The notes beneath the pieces are model-generated. The model saw nothing but the letters and a program-made list of their open reading frames with translations, ran no database searches and had not been told where the DNA came from. Both the position numbers and the translations under genes were made by a program. From Robertmurraya korlensis (GTDB lineage Bacteria > Bacillota > Bacilli > Bacillales > Cytobacillaceae), in assembly GCF_023715225.1 (NCBI RefSeq), contig NZ_JAMBNS010000017.1, positions 1 through 64,000 of the forward strand: a stretch of 64,000 nt of DNA, read 5' to 3'. Of this stretch, positions 1 to 7,502 are shown in pieces. Position 1 is the stretch's first letter; each line of letters opens with the position of its first letter.

Positions 1-70
1 CCGCTCGACTTGCATGTATTAGGCACGCCGCCAGCGTTCGTCCTGAGCCAGGATCAAACTCTCCAATAAA
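1..70 (-). rRNA. 16S rRNA, 5' end only
   Basis: The minus strand shows the universal start of bacterial 16S rRNA, with GAGAGTTTGATCCTGGCTCA followed by the ACGAACGCTGGCGGC and CATGCAAGTCGAGCGG segments. The 5' end is placed at about 70 by analogy with the Bacillus TTTATCGGAGAG start (here TTTATTGGAGAG). The rest of the gene lies outside the window. It is read leftward from the tandem promoters at 202-315. Confidence 0.97.
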
Positions 71-148
71 GAGTAAGATTAGCTCTTAAAGTTAAAACGT
101 TGGCTAGTGTATATTTCAACACTAATCTTTTTTGTTGACGTATGATTT

Positions 149-168
149 GTTTAGTTTTCAAAGAACAA
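149..168 (-). promoter_or_regulatory. rRNA boxA-like antitermination element
   Basis: On the minus strand the leader reads TTGTTCTTTGAAAACTAAAC, the boxA-type element typical of Bacillus rrn leaders, between the second promoter and the 16S 5' end. By family knowledge it recruits NusB/S10-type antitermination factors. Position and sequence are seen; function is inferred. Confidence 0.6.
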
Positions 169-201
169 CTTGTTTCTCTTTCGCTCAAAAGCGACTTTAT
201 C

Positions 202-230
202 AATATAACATTTATCCAATCGCTCGTCAA
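202..230 (-). promoter_or_regulatory. rrn promoter P2 (sigma-A type)
   Basis: Minus strand TTGACG (-35, 230-225), 17-bp spacer, TATATT (-10, 207-202). It is the downstream member of a tandem pair reading into the 16S gene. Tandem promoters of this kind are usual for Bacillus rrn operons and respond to initiating-nucleotide levels. Confidence 0.8.
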
Positions 231-286
231 TAACTTTTTAAAAAATATTTTTTCATGAAGTTCGTTGTTCAGCAGCGACGTTTATT

Positions 287-315
287 AATATAACAAGGTT
301 TAAAAGCAAAGTCAA
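287..315 (-). promoter_or_regulatory. rrn promoter P1 (sigma-A type)
   Basis: Minus strand TTGACT (-35, 315-310), 17-bp spacer, TATATT (-10, 292-287). It begins only 6 bp beyond the stop codon of the 85-aa gene, so any read-through of that gene would enter the rRNA operon. Confidence 0.8.
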
Positions 316-321
316 TAGTTT

Positions 322-579
322 TTATCCTTTCTTTTCTTTTCTTTGATTGGCAGACCTTGTGTACTTCAGACATTCTTTTGCTGGTGCCACACGTTTAAAC
401 AGCGCAAATAAAATTTTGTATCTTTCGTCCATAGCTCTCTTTACAACATGATCGATTCGATCATCTTTTAAATCAAACAGGATTTCATCCATTTCTCTCT
501 TTATAAGGTACTCTATCTCTTTGACTTCTTTCTCATTGATTAACAATCCTAGCATAAAACATGTACACTCCTTTAACAA
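322..579 (-). CDS. hypothetical protein, 85 aa
   Basis: I do not recognise a named family. The product starts with a Cys-containing hydrophobic stretch (residues 1-15), followed by a charged, probably helical segment rich in Glu, Asp, Lys and Arg, and ends in a very basic tail. A good Shine-Dalgarno (AAAGGAG) precedes the ATG, which supports translation. It lies between the rrn promoters and the divergent pdaB. There is no predicted secretion signal beyond the weak N-terminal hydrophobicity. It may be a conserved Bacillus orphan gene. Confidence 0.6.
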   Translation of the reverse strand: MLKECTCFMLGLLINEKEVKEIEYLIKREMDEILFDLKDDRIDHVVKRAMDERYKILFALFKRVAPAKECLKYTRSANQRKEKKG

Positions 580-683
580 TTTAGTTATTGTAGTGTGTTC
601 CTAATTTCACCATTTTATAAGCATAAAACAAATTCTTTTCGAATAGATTTGAGACAAGTAGTGTTTTGGGACGAGGTGAGAGG

Positions 684-1436
684 ATGAACTTTTTCTATGT
701 GTTAAACGGCAAATCATTAAAACAACTTATCCTTGTAGGAGTCGCAGCCTTTTTTACAGCCTGGTTTTTGTACTTAGAAAATTATGTGAATGTACCAGCG
801 TTTTCAGGGAAAGACGGTCCAAAGGCAGTTTATAAGGGAGAAAAGGACTTAGCTGTCAGCTTTAATATCGGTTGGGGTGATGAAAAAGCTGAGCCAATTT
901 TGGATGTTTTAAAAAGTAAAAATGTAAAATCAGCAACTTTCTTTTTATCAGGTTCTTGGGCAGAAAGGCATCCACATATTGTGGAGAGAATTGTAAAAGA
1001 GGGATATGAGATTGGAATGCTTGGATATAATTATGAAGATTATACCGAGCTAGAAGAAAATAAAATTGTCAAGGATATTTCTAGGGCTCAAGAAGCCTTT
1101 AGAAAACTCGGCATAAAGGACATTAAACTTTTACGAGCACCTACAGGTCATTTTGACCAAAAAACCTTAAAAGTAGCTGACCGTTTTGGACTTACTGTTA
1201 TTCATTGGAGTATTGACTCCAAAGACTGGACCAACCCGGGTGTTGAGGTCATTCAAGAAAATGCCGCTAAAGCGACTAAAGGAGACATCCTTCTCCTTCA
1301 TGCATCAGATTCAGCCAAACAGACAGCCGCTGCCCTTCCATCTATTATTGATGATATTAATAAAAAAGGATTAAAACTCGTATCTGTTTCCGAAATGATA
1401 GCAAATGCGACCTCATCCTCAAAAGAAATAAAATAA
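684..1436 (+). CDS. pdaB: PdaB-type polysaccharide deacetylase-like sporulation protein
   Basis: 250-aa membrane-anchored protein of the polysaccharide deacetylase (NodB) fold, matching Bacillus PdaB, which is needed to keep spores stable late in sporulation. A single membrane segment lies at about residues 12-30 and the NodB-like domain at about 55-245. Residues KATKGDILLLHASDSAKQT are typical of PdaB. The usual metal-binding motifs are degraded: the TFDDG position reads SFNIG and the HTxxH position reads LGYNY, so hydrolase activity is doubtful. I chose the ATG at 684 over an upstream TTG at 666 because GAGGTGA sits 5 bp before it. Its neighbours kbaA and gerD are in the same order in B. 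subtilis. Confidence 0.9.
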   Translation: MNFFYVLNGKSLKQLILVGVAAFFTAWFLYLENYVNVPAFSGKDGPKAVYKGEKDLAVSFNIGWGDEKAEPILDVLKSKNVKSATFFLSGSWAERHPHIVERIVKEGYEIGMLGYNYEDYTELEENKIVKDISRAQEAFRKLGIKDIKLLRAPTGHFDQKTLKVADRFGLTVIHWSIDSKDWTNPGVEVIQENAAKATKGDILLLHASDSAKQTAAALPSIIDDINKKGLKLVSVSEMIANATSSSKEIK

Positions 1437-1462
1437 AAGCCGTCTCATTTAGACGGCTTTTT
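1437..1462. terminator. bidirectional terminator between pdaB and kbaA
   Basis: AAAGCCGTC, loop TCATTTA, GACGGCTTT followed by TTTT on the plus strand. A-rich sequence on the other side provides a T-run for the minus strand. It serves the convergent pdaB and kbaA and overlaps the 3' end of kbaA. Confidence 0.8.
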
Positions 1463-2069
1463 TGCTTTTTGCACTATTTGAAATAAATTTAGGTAATGCT
1501 AATAACTGATAAGCATTACAAATCAGCAAAGGGAAAATCATTAAGTACAACCAACTCTTTTCATTTACTCGAAGAATAGGTACCCATTCTAAGACTGTAA
1601 CAACAATCATAAAAAAGAGCGCAGGTATAAATGCTTCTTTATTTGTAAGTCTCGCCTTGTAAAATGCGGCAATAAACCCACTAACAGCAATAAAAGAAGC
1701 AAGTCCTAAATAAGGAACAAAACTATCTCCTTTTTCAGAAAAGGCATTAAAACGTAAATAAACTAAGTCAAAAAGAACAAAGATGATTAGTACTACTTGT
1801 ACACTATTCCAAAGCTTTACAGACTTAAATATACCTAAACCAAAACGATGGACCGTTAAGTAAGCAAAGAAGCCCATTTGACTAATAAGGCTAAATATCA
1901 ATCCAACTCCTACTAACCACGCTAGGATTGATAATATTTCAAAAATCTGAAAATCAGTAAAAAACGGCTCGAATTCTTTCCAACGAACAATAAAGCCAAC
2001 GATCCCTGTTGTCACTCCCCCGATAATAAGCGTCGAGAAAAACAACCTTACCAAGTTACGGCTATTCAA
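1449..2069 (-). CDS. kbaA: KinB signalling pathway activation protein KbaA
   Basis: Integral membrane protein (206 aa from the chosen start) with about six hydrophobic segments. The position between pdaB and gerD and the overall make-up match Bacillus KbaA, which supports KinB input to the sporulation phosphorelay. The longest frame starts at a TTG at 2084. I prefer the TTG at 2069 (MNSRNLVRLFF...) because GGGGGA lies 7 bp upstream and the protein then begins just before the first membrane segment. It is convergent with pdaB and shares its terminator. Family assignment rests on context and hydrophobicity, so it is slightly less certain than for the neighbours. Confidence 0.82.
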   Translation of the reverse strand: MNSRNLVRLFFSTLIIGGVTTGIVGFIVRWKEFEPFFTDFQIFEILSILAWLVGVGLIFSLISQMGFFAYLTVHRFGLGIFKSVKLWNSVQVVLIIFVLFDLVYLRFNAFSEKGDSFVPYLGLASFIAVSGFIAAFYKARLTNKEAFIPALFFMIVVTVLEWVPILRVNEKSWLYLMIFPLLICNAYQLLALPKFISNSAKSKKAV

Positions 2070-2212
2070 CGTAATTTCCCCCAATTATGTAATCATTCCT
2101 TATTGATTGTACCAACCAAAGTATGAAAAATCTAGGTTCGAGTAGGAAACGTATAATTTTTGTCGTTTTTCTTCATCATATACTATAGTTACTATCGAAA
2201 GGAGCGTTAATC

Positions 2213-2806
2213 ATGCCTAAAAAGTCTTTAGTGCTCCCCCTTTTAATAAGTGGGTTACTTCTTACTGGTTGTGCTGAAGCAGACACAGCCAGCCAAATGG
2301 ATTACGAAGAAACAAAAAAAATGGTAGTTGATATCTTAAAGACAGATGATGGGAAAAAAGCCATAAAAGATGTAATGAATGATGAAACCATGAAGGAAAC
2401 ATTAATCATGGACCAAGCAGTTGTATCAGATACAGTAGAAAAAGCATTAACCTCAGATCAGGGGACAGCATTCTGGAAGAAGTCTTTTGAAGATCCAAAG
2501 TTCTCTGAAAGTGTTGCAAAAAGCATGAGAACAGAAAATGAAACCCTCTTAAAAGATTTAATGAAGGATCCAGAGTATCGAACCATGATGATTGATGTAC
2601 TAAAAGACCCAGAACTCGAAAAAGAAGTAACAGCCATATTAAAAAGTACCGAATACAGAAAGCATGTTCAAGCCGTTATGACCGAAACGTTCGAAAGTCC
2701 CTTATTTAAAGCAAAAATTCAAGACCTTATTTTAAAAGCTGTAGAAGATGTAGCTGAACAAAGCGGAAGCAAGGAAGAGGCAAAAGAGGAAGGCACGGGC
2801 GCATAG
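2213..2806 (+). CDS. gerD: spore germination lipoprotein GerD
   Basis: 197-aa lipoprotein. The signal peptide at 1-19 ends in a lipobox LLTG before Cys20, so the mature protein is lipid-anchored, in spores at the inner membrane. The remainder is alpha-helical and charged with an acidic tail, as in GerD, which is required to cluster nutrient germinant receptors into the germinosome. The Shine-Dalgarno AAAGGAG precedes the ATG. In Bacillus it is transcribed in the forespore by sigma-G. A TATACTA at 2179-2185 resembles that -10, but I see no convincing -35. Confidence 0.93.
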   Translation: MPKKSLVLPLLISGLLLTGCAEADTASQMDYEETKKMVVDILKTDDGKKAIKDVMNDETMKETLIMDQAVVSDTVEKALTSDQGTAFWKKSFEDPKFSESVAKSMRTENETLLKDLMKDPEYRTMMIDVLKDPELEKEVTAILKSTEYRKHVQAVMTETFESPLFKAKIQDLILKAVEDVAEQSGSKEEAKEEGTGA

Positions 2807-2878
2807 AAAAGCGGTCTGCTCTCAATTAAAGGGTTCAAGTGCTTTTCTTAAAATACGTGCAGAAATGACAAAAAAGTA

Positions 2879-2907
2879 AAACTCGCCCATTTGGCGAGTT
2901 TCTTTAT
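2879..2907. terminator. terminator downstream of gerD
   Basis: Perfect 9-bp stem AAACTCGCC / GGCGAGTTT with loop CATTT, followed by TCTTTATT on the plus strand. The 5' side is A-rich, so it could also act on minus-strand transcripts. Confidence 0.85.
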
Positions 2908-3032
2908 TAGAATTACACAAACTTAGTTTATATAAAGCCCCATACTCGCGAGGCCGTTCACCGTAATGCAATAAAAGTAAAATAAGGAGGTTTTTCGGTT
3001 AATGAAAGAATGGAGCTCGTTTTCAGAGAAAT

Positions 3033-3165
3033 AAGGGGAAGTTTTCCGCTTATGCAAATCAAAATCGACCATTTTTGAGTTTTTCGAGTCAATAGACGGA
3101 ATCTCTCCGTCTATATAAGCTACTTTTAATACTATTTACTAAATAAGCGAAATTTCTCCGTCTAT
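3033..3165. repeat. three short palindromic intergenic repeats
   Basis: Three units of about 23 bp share the plan ATAnnCGGAA...TTCCGnnTAT. At 3033-3056 ATAAG-GGAA pairs with TTCC-CTTAT. At 3092-3114 ATAGACGGA pairs perfectly with TCCGTCTAT. At 3143-3165 ATAAGCGAAA faces TTTCTCCGTCTAT imperfectly. They look like a family of small dispersed palindromes. Whether more copies exist in the genome cannot be seen here. Confidence 0.55.
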
Positions 3166-3332
3166 TTATTCACTCGTGTCTTATCATCCCACAACCGATA
3201 AGCGCGAATCAAAATGGTACTGCAATTGACAGAAGATGCCCCTCTTTTAATTGAAGAATGCTTATTGTCCATCTTTAATAAGAGAGCACCCGAATACAGA
3301 AACTACAAGCACTTTATTTCACTGCTCTCCTT

Positions 3333-3364
3333 ACATAAAAACCTCTCCATGTGGAGAGGTTTCC
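3333..3364 (-). terminator. terminator of salA
   Basis: Perfect 10-bp stem AAACCTCTCC / GGAGAGGTTT (3339-3348 and 3353-3362) with a 4-nt loop. On the minus strand it is followed by TTTTATG. It lies 3 bp beyond the salA stop codon. Confidence 0.88.
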
Positions 3365-3365
3365 C

Positions 3366-4418
3366 TTATTTACTGAGCGACTCAATGATAGTAGCTGCGA
3401 TTTCTTTGTAAATTTGACCTAGTTTATGATCTTGGTGATATACAGAAGGGGCAAAATCATCTTCATTCCAATCAGGCTGTCCAAGAGGTAGCTTGCCAAG
3501 CACTTTCGTTTGAAGCTCATCAGCCAGCTTCTCTCCTCCACCCTGACCGAACACATATTCTTTTTCCCCAGTTAGCTTACTTTCAAAGTAGGACATATTT
3601 TCAACTACACCTAAAATCTCATGGTCTGTTTTAAGTGCCATAGCACCCGCTCTCGCAGCCACAAACGCAGCTGTAGGATGTGGAGTTGTGACTATAACTT
3701 CTTTACAAGCTGGAAGCATACTATGTACATCAAGAGCTACGTCACCTGTTCCAGGAGGCAAGTCTAGTAGTAAATAATCTAAATCTCCCCATTCTACTTC
3801 ATTGAAAAAGCTGTTTAGCATTTTACCAAGCATGGGTCCACGCCATATAATGGGAGAGTTATCTTCAACAAAAAAGCCCATGGAGATCACCTTTACACCG
3901 AAGCGTTCGACCGGAATAATTTTTTCACCACGTACAGCTGGACGCTTGGTAATGCCCATCATATCCGGTACACTAAACCCATAAATATCCGCGTCCACTA
4001 GTCCAACTTTTTTCCCAAGTCTAGCTAATGAAACAGCAAGATTCACAGACACCGTCGATTTCCCTACTCCACCTTTTCCGCTCGCGATAGCAATAAAAGT
4101 TGTCTTACTTCCTGCAGATAAAAGACCTTGTGATTCCTCCTGAGTAGTACGGAACTTTTCAAGAGTCTCTTGTGGCAATTCAAAAAAACGGATTCCAACT
4201 GACTCTGCTCCTGCTCCCTTTAATAAGTTTACTATTTTCATCTGTAATTGAAGCTGCTCTGCTGTACCTGTTTTTGCTATTCCTATTTTAACACTTACAT
4301 GCTTTTTCTCTTCTTTAATTTTTACTTCTTCAATGGCATTTAATTCTTCTAATGTCTTATGTAAAAATGGTTCTTCCATGCTTTGTATAAGTTCAATCAC
4401 TTTTGCTTCTGTTAACAA
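3366..4418 (-). CDS. salA: SalA, Mrp/NBP35-family P-loop ATPase regulator
   Basis: 350 aa. The N-terminal domain (about 1-85) is of the MIP18/DUF59 type, and the C-terminal Mrp/NBP35 ATPase has the deviant Walker A GKGGVGKS at 114-121 and VDADIYGFSVP at 141-151. In B. subtilis SalA (YbaL) binds DNA and represses scoC, thereby raising exoprotease expression. The Cys pair used by iron-sulfur carrier Mrp proteins is not visible, which fits a regulatory member. Translation starts at TTG 4418 behind AAGGCGGTG. The place next to gerD and cwlD is as in B. subtilis. Confidence 0.92.
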   Translation of the reverse strand: MLTEAKVIELIQSMEEPFLHKTLEELNAIEEVKIKEEKKHVSVKIGIAKTGTAEQLQLQMKIVNLLKGAGAESVGIRFFELPQETLEKFRTTQEESQGLLSAGSKTTFIAIASGKGGVGKSTVSVNLAVSLARLGKKVGLVDADIYGFSVPDMMGITKRPAVRGEKIIPVERFGVKVISMGFFVEDNSPIIWRGPMLGKMLNSFFNEVEWGDLDYLLLDLPPGTGDVALDVHSMLPACKEVIVTTPHPTAAFVAARAGAMALKTDHEILGVVENMSYFESKLTGEKEYVFGQGGGEKLADELQTKVLGKLPLGQPDWNEDDFAPSVYHQDHKLGQIYKEIAATIIESLSK

Positions 4419-4508
4419 CTTTTACACCGCCTTTTTGAATTCGTTTGCAATTCTTATTATAACATAATCCCCTGTAGATACAGTTAACTGCATCACACTC
4501 AATTATAA

Positions 4509-4541
4509 GAAAAAAGAAGGTGGCTATATTTCACCTTCTTA
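4509..4541 (-). terminator. terminator overlapping the cwlD stop codon
   Basis: Stem AAGAAGGTG (4514-4522) / CACCTTCTT (4532-4540), followed on the minus strand by TTTTTTCTTAT. The 5' arm contains the end of the cwlD reading frame including its stop codon. Confidence 0.85.
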
Positions 4542-5261
4542 CTCCGCTTCAATTAATTCACTTTCATTTGAGAAATATCTAAGCATTCCTTTATAGATGG
4601 AAGCTGCTACCTTATCTTGGTACTCATCTGTCTTTAACAACTGCTTTTCAGTAGGATTAGATAGAAAGCCAACCTCCACTAAAACTCCTGGTTTCTTTGC
4701 ATTTTTCAAGATATACACAGAACTTAACGATTTTGCTTTACGATCCGTATTTTCAAGATTGATTCGGAGCTCGTCCTGAATGAATTTTGCAGCTATAGCA
4801 TTGTCCTTTAATTGTGGTGCATAAAATGTTTGTGCACCTCTCCATTTCTGTGAAGGAATTGAATTTAAATGGACACTAACGAAAAAATTTGCTTCCGATT
4901 CATTGATCATGGCTAAACGCTTTTTTAGATCTTCCGTTTTTCTCCTGCTATATCCTCTAGTTCCATCCTCTGCTAAGTCCTTATCTTCTTCCCTTGTCAT
5001 AATGACTAAAGCGCCTTGCTCTTGTAGGTAGTCTCTCAATTTCTTGGATACATTTAATGCAATGTCCTTCTCCAGAGTATCCTTAGTTCCTGCTCCACCA
5101 TCCGGTCCACCATGGCCAGGATCGAGCAAAATGATCTTCCCTGAAAGTGGAAGACTCCAGGAATTCCAAGATTCTTTAGTTTTAAAATAATCGTACTGAA
5201 GAATAAAAAATAAAATAACTAGTCCAACGGTAAAAGCAATGATTTTCATTCTTTTGCTCAT
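4539..5261 (-). CDS. cwlD: germination-specific N-acetylmuramoyl-L-alanine amidase CwlD
   Basis: 240 aa. An N-terminal membrane anchor or signal (about 5-23) precedes an Amidase_3 domain. The zinc-site residues are visible: His50 in LLDPGHGGPDGG, Glu64 in TLEKD and His131 in SVHLNS, with catalytic Glu196 in LVEVGFLSN. CwlD strips peptide side chains from muramic acid so that muramic-delta-lactam can form in spore cortex, the mark read by germination lytic enzymes. It sits between salA and ybaK as in B. subtilis. The start ATG lacks a strong ribosome binding site (GGAAGGA lies rather far upstream). Confidence 0.95.
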   Translation of the reverse strand: MSKRMKIIAFTVGLVILFFILQYDYFKTKESWNSWSLPLSGKIILLDPGHGGPDGGAGTKDTLEKDIALNVSKKLRDYLQEQGALVIMTREEDKDLAEDGTRGYSRRKTEDLKKRLAMINESEANFFVSVHLNSIPSQKWRGAQTFYAPQLKDNAIAAKFIQDELRINLENTDRKAKSLSSVYILKNAKKPGVLVEVGFLSNPTEKQLLKTDEYQDKVAASIYKGMLRYFSNESELIEAE

Positions 5262-5338
5262 CTTTATGCGTCAGTCCTTCCCATCCGTCCAATATTCAAT
5301 TTAATATATGGGACAAGATGGGATTATAGAACTTTAAG

Positions 5339-5782
5339 TTAATGAAGCCGTAGTTTGTGTCGTCTTTCTCCTGTGCGAAAGCCTTCATGCCACCAACTTT
5401 CTACATACTGCTCACATAAGTAAAATAGGGACTCACTATAAACTCCTTCCGTTCCCTTTCCCCAGTAAAGGAGGAAATTATAAAGTGTATCAATTAAATG
5501 CTTTTCCTCTTTATGACATCGATCCTTAATACTGTCTACTGACTCTCCATAAAACCCGAATTTACTAAAGTGCGCACCTAGAAGATAGGCTTCAATTGCT
5601 ACATCGTAACATGCCTCTTCAACGCCTGATTGAGTCATTAAATTAGCTGTTATACGAGATGAACCAAAATATTGTTTCACTCTTTCCTTTAACGTTTTTA
5701 ATGAGATTTCTCTTAAGACTGACTTTTCATATTTCAACTGTTTTTCACGTTTTTTATCTTTAAAGGTTGTAATTACATTCAC
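5339..5782 (-). CDS. ybaK: YbaK-like protein of unknown function (DUF2521 type)
   Basis: 147 aa soluble protein with a basic N-terminus (about 1-35) and a mixed helical body ending in GERRHKLRLH. Its place immediately upstream of cwlD and its length fit B. subtilis YbaK of the DUF2521 family; no biochemical role is known to me. The start is GTG at 5782, with AAAGGGGTG about 8 bp upstream. It is probably co-transcribed with cwlD across a 77-bp gap. Confidence 0.82.
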   Translation of the reverse strand: MNVITTFKDKKREKQLKYEKSVLREISLKTLKERVKQYFGSSRITANLMTQSGVEEACYDVAIEAYLLGAHFSKFGFYGESVDSIKDRCHKEEKHLIDTLYNFLLYWGKGTEGVYSESLFYLCEQYVESWWHEGFRTGERRHKLRLH

Positions 5783-5935
5783 TGCATTGTCACCCCTTTC
5801 GATTATTCTTTAACCACGAAAAGAGAGACATACAAATTTGCTACTGAATTCCCCTTCCAATTTTTTTGGTTAATTTTCCTACACATGCATTGAAAATATT
5901 TTACAAGGTTTTAAAATAGATGAAATAAATGAAGC

Positions 5936-5960
5936 AGGAATATGCTTCAAAGCCTAGAAT
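5936..5960 (+). promoter_or_regulatory. sigma-H-type promoter upstream of the PAS kinase
   Basis: AGGAATA (5936-5942) and GAAT (5957-5960) separated by 14 bp match the Bacillus sigma-H pattern (RNAGGAWWW, 11-12 bp, RNNGAATWW) at the main positions. It lies 43 bp before the kinase start. Sigma-H drives early sporulation genes such as kinA and spo0F in B. subtilis. Confidence 0.55.
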
Positions 5961-6003
5961 TTATTACCAGATAGGAAAAACTTAGATAAGGTGGGGTATT
6001 AGT

Positions 6004-7389
6004 ATGAACCAATTAGAAATTGATGCACTTGAAATATTAGATCGGATAACAGATGGTTTCTTCTCGGTTGATACCAATTGGAACTTCACCTACATTAACT
6101 CCGAAGCAGCAAGATTACTTTTCCGAAATCGAGAAGATCTTCTTGGTAAAAATGTTTGGTTCGAATTCCCTGAAGCGGTAAATTTGCCTTTCTATGTTCA
6201 GTATCACAAAGCGGTACGTGAACAAGTTCCAGTTACATTTAGTTCCTTTTTCCCTCCACTAAATACTTGGTTTGATGTAAGAGCCTATCCATCACCCAAT
6301 GGTCTTTCTGTCTATTTTTTAGATGTTACTGTAGAAAAGAAAGCTGCTTCCAAAAAACAGCAACATTATAAATCCCTATTTGAACAAAATCCTGATGCTG
6401 TATTCTCTTTTGACTTAGAAGGAAATTACCTTAGTGTGAACTCAGCTATGGAACGCTTGTTAGGCTATACAGAAAAAGAATTTCTCCAATTAACCTATCT
6501 TCCCCTTGTTGAAGAAGCTGAATTACAAAGAACTAGAAATCACTATGAAAAGGCAGCAAAAGGATATACACAACATTATGAAACAAAGGCTTTACATAAA
6601 GATGGGCGAGTAGTTCACGTGAGTGTAACAAACATTCCAATCATAGTTGATAATGAGGTAGTGGGTGTATATGGGATCGCCAAGGATATCACGGATCAAA
6701 AGTCTACCGAGTTACAGCTCATTAAGTCTGAAAAACTGTCAGCTGTTGGTCAGCTCTCTGCTTCGATCGCACACGAAATACGTAACCCACTTACCGCTCT
6801 TAAAGGATTTATCCAGATCATGAGGTCATCTGCTCCAAGCAAAGAAATAGGCTATTTCGAAATCATGGCAGATGAGATTGCACGCATCGAACAGATAACA
6901 GGTGAATTACTAATGGTAGCCAAACCTCAAGTTCAGCAATTTCATTATGAGAACTTAACAGAAATCTTTCAGGATGTGACGACACTACTCGGCTCACAGG
7001 CACTTATGAACAACGTTGACATTAAAGTCATGTCTGAAGATATCCCCCTTGTCTATTGTGTAGCCCATCAAATAAAACAGGTGTTCATTAATTTAATAAA
7101 GAACGCAATAGAGTCTATGCCAACTGGCGGAGTCATTCATGTGAGGTTAGGAAGTTCACATACAGGGGCAGTTTTTATCCAAGTTCATGATCAAGGCTGT
7201 GGCATTCCAGAGGGATTACTTGAAAATATTGGGATACCATTTTATACAACAAAACAGAAAGGAACAGGTTTAGGGATGATGACTAGCTTTAAAATTATTG
7301 AGTCACATACAGGAACGATGGAGATATCTAGTAAAGAAGGAGAAGGAACGATTGTAAGGATCTCTTTACCCGTTCATTTTGTAGACTAA
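6004..7389 (+). CDS. orphan soluble histidine kinase, PAS-PAS-HisKA-HATPase
   Basis: 461 aa with no membrane segment. PAS domains lie at about 8-112 and 118-235. HisKA has the phospho-acceptor His257 in IAHEIRNPLTALKG. HATPase_c shows Asn367 in INLIKNAIES, DQGCGI at 396-401 and GTGLGM at 420-425, so all catalytic boxes are intact. No response regulator lies beside it. This layout is that of cytosolic sporulation kinases feeding Spo0F, and a sigma-H-like promoter precedes it. I infer a phosphorelay role from these facts; which signal the PAS domains sense cannot be seen. The Shine-Dalgarno AAGGTGGGG supports the start. It has no counterpart at this spot in B. subtilis. Confidence 0.88.
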   Translation: MNQLEIDALEILDRITDGFFSVDTNWNFTYINSEAARLLFRNREDLLGKNVWFEFPEAVNLPFYVQYHKAVREQVPVTFSSFFPPLNTWFDVRAYPSPNGLSVYFLDVTVEKKAASKKQQHYKSLFEQNPDAVFSFDLEGNYLSVNSAMERLLGYTEKEFLQLTYLPLVEEAELQRTRNHYEKAAKGYTQHYETKALHKDGRVVHVSVTNIPIIVDNEVVGVYGIAKDITDQKSTELQLIKSEKLSAVGQLSASIAHEIRNPLTALKGFIQIMRSSAPSKEIGYFEIMADEIARIEQITGELLMVAKPQVQQFHYENLTEIFQDVTTLLGSQALMNNVDIKVMSEDIPLVYCVAHQIKQVFINLIKNAIESMPTGGVIHVRLGSSHTGAVFIQVHDQGCGIPEGLLENIGIPFYTTKQKGTGLGMMTSFKIIESHTGTMEISSKEGEGTIVRISLPVHFVD

Positions 7390-7429
7390 TCTCTTTTATG
7401 TAATAATGTAGACATTTTAATAAATAGTC

Positions 7430-7477
7430 AAAGCTCATTCCACATATTGAATAGAGCTTAAGGAATGAGCTTTTTAA
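7430..7477. terminator. terminator after the PAS kinase
   Basis: 12-bp perfect stem AAAGCTCATTCC (7430-7441) / GGAATGAGCTTT (7462-7473), followed by TTAATAA. It separates the plus-strand kinase from the convergent glycosylation operon and may serve both. Confidence 0.8.
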
Positions 7478-7502
7478 TAAGGTCTTTTATCAGATTAAAA
7501 TT

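Larger units (their letters stand above)
2807..3338. other. gene-free region after gerD with terminator and palindromic repeats
   Basis: About 530 bp without a credible gene. It holds a terminator just after gerD (2879-2907), three short palindromes of a similar kind (3033-3056, 3092-3114, 3143-3165), and a 3220-3290 segment with partial inverted repeats (CTCTTTTAATT and AATAAGAGAG). The open frame at 3214-3411 runs through this segment and the salA terminator and overlaps salA, so I do not call it a gene. Confidence 0.6.

Noticed and set aside
2151-2185. Sigma-G promoter for gerD
   Set aside because: A TATACTA is present, but the nearest -35-like GTATAA is about 22 bp away, outside the normal spacing; noted only as a weak -10.
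3033-3165. Palindromic units considered as a CRISPR array or IS ends
   Set aside because: Spacing is irregular, there are only three imperfect units, and no cas or transposase gene is nearby.
3214-3411. 65-codon plus-strand frame between gerD and salA
   Set aside because: It runs through the salA terminator and into salA on the other strand, has no ribosome binding site, and looks like chance coding of a repeat segment.
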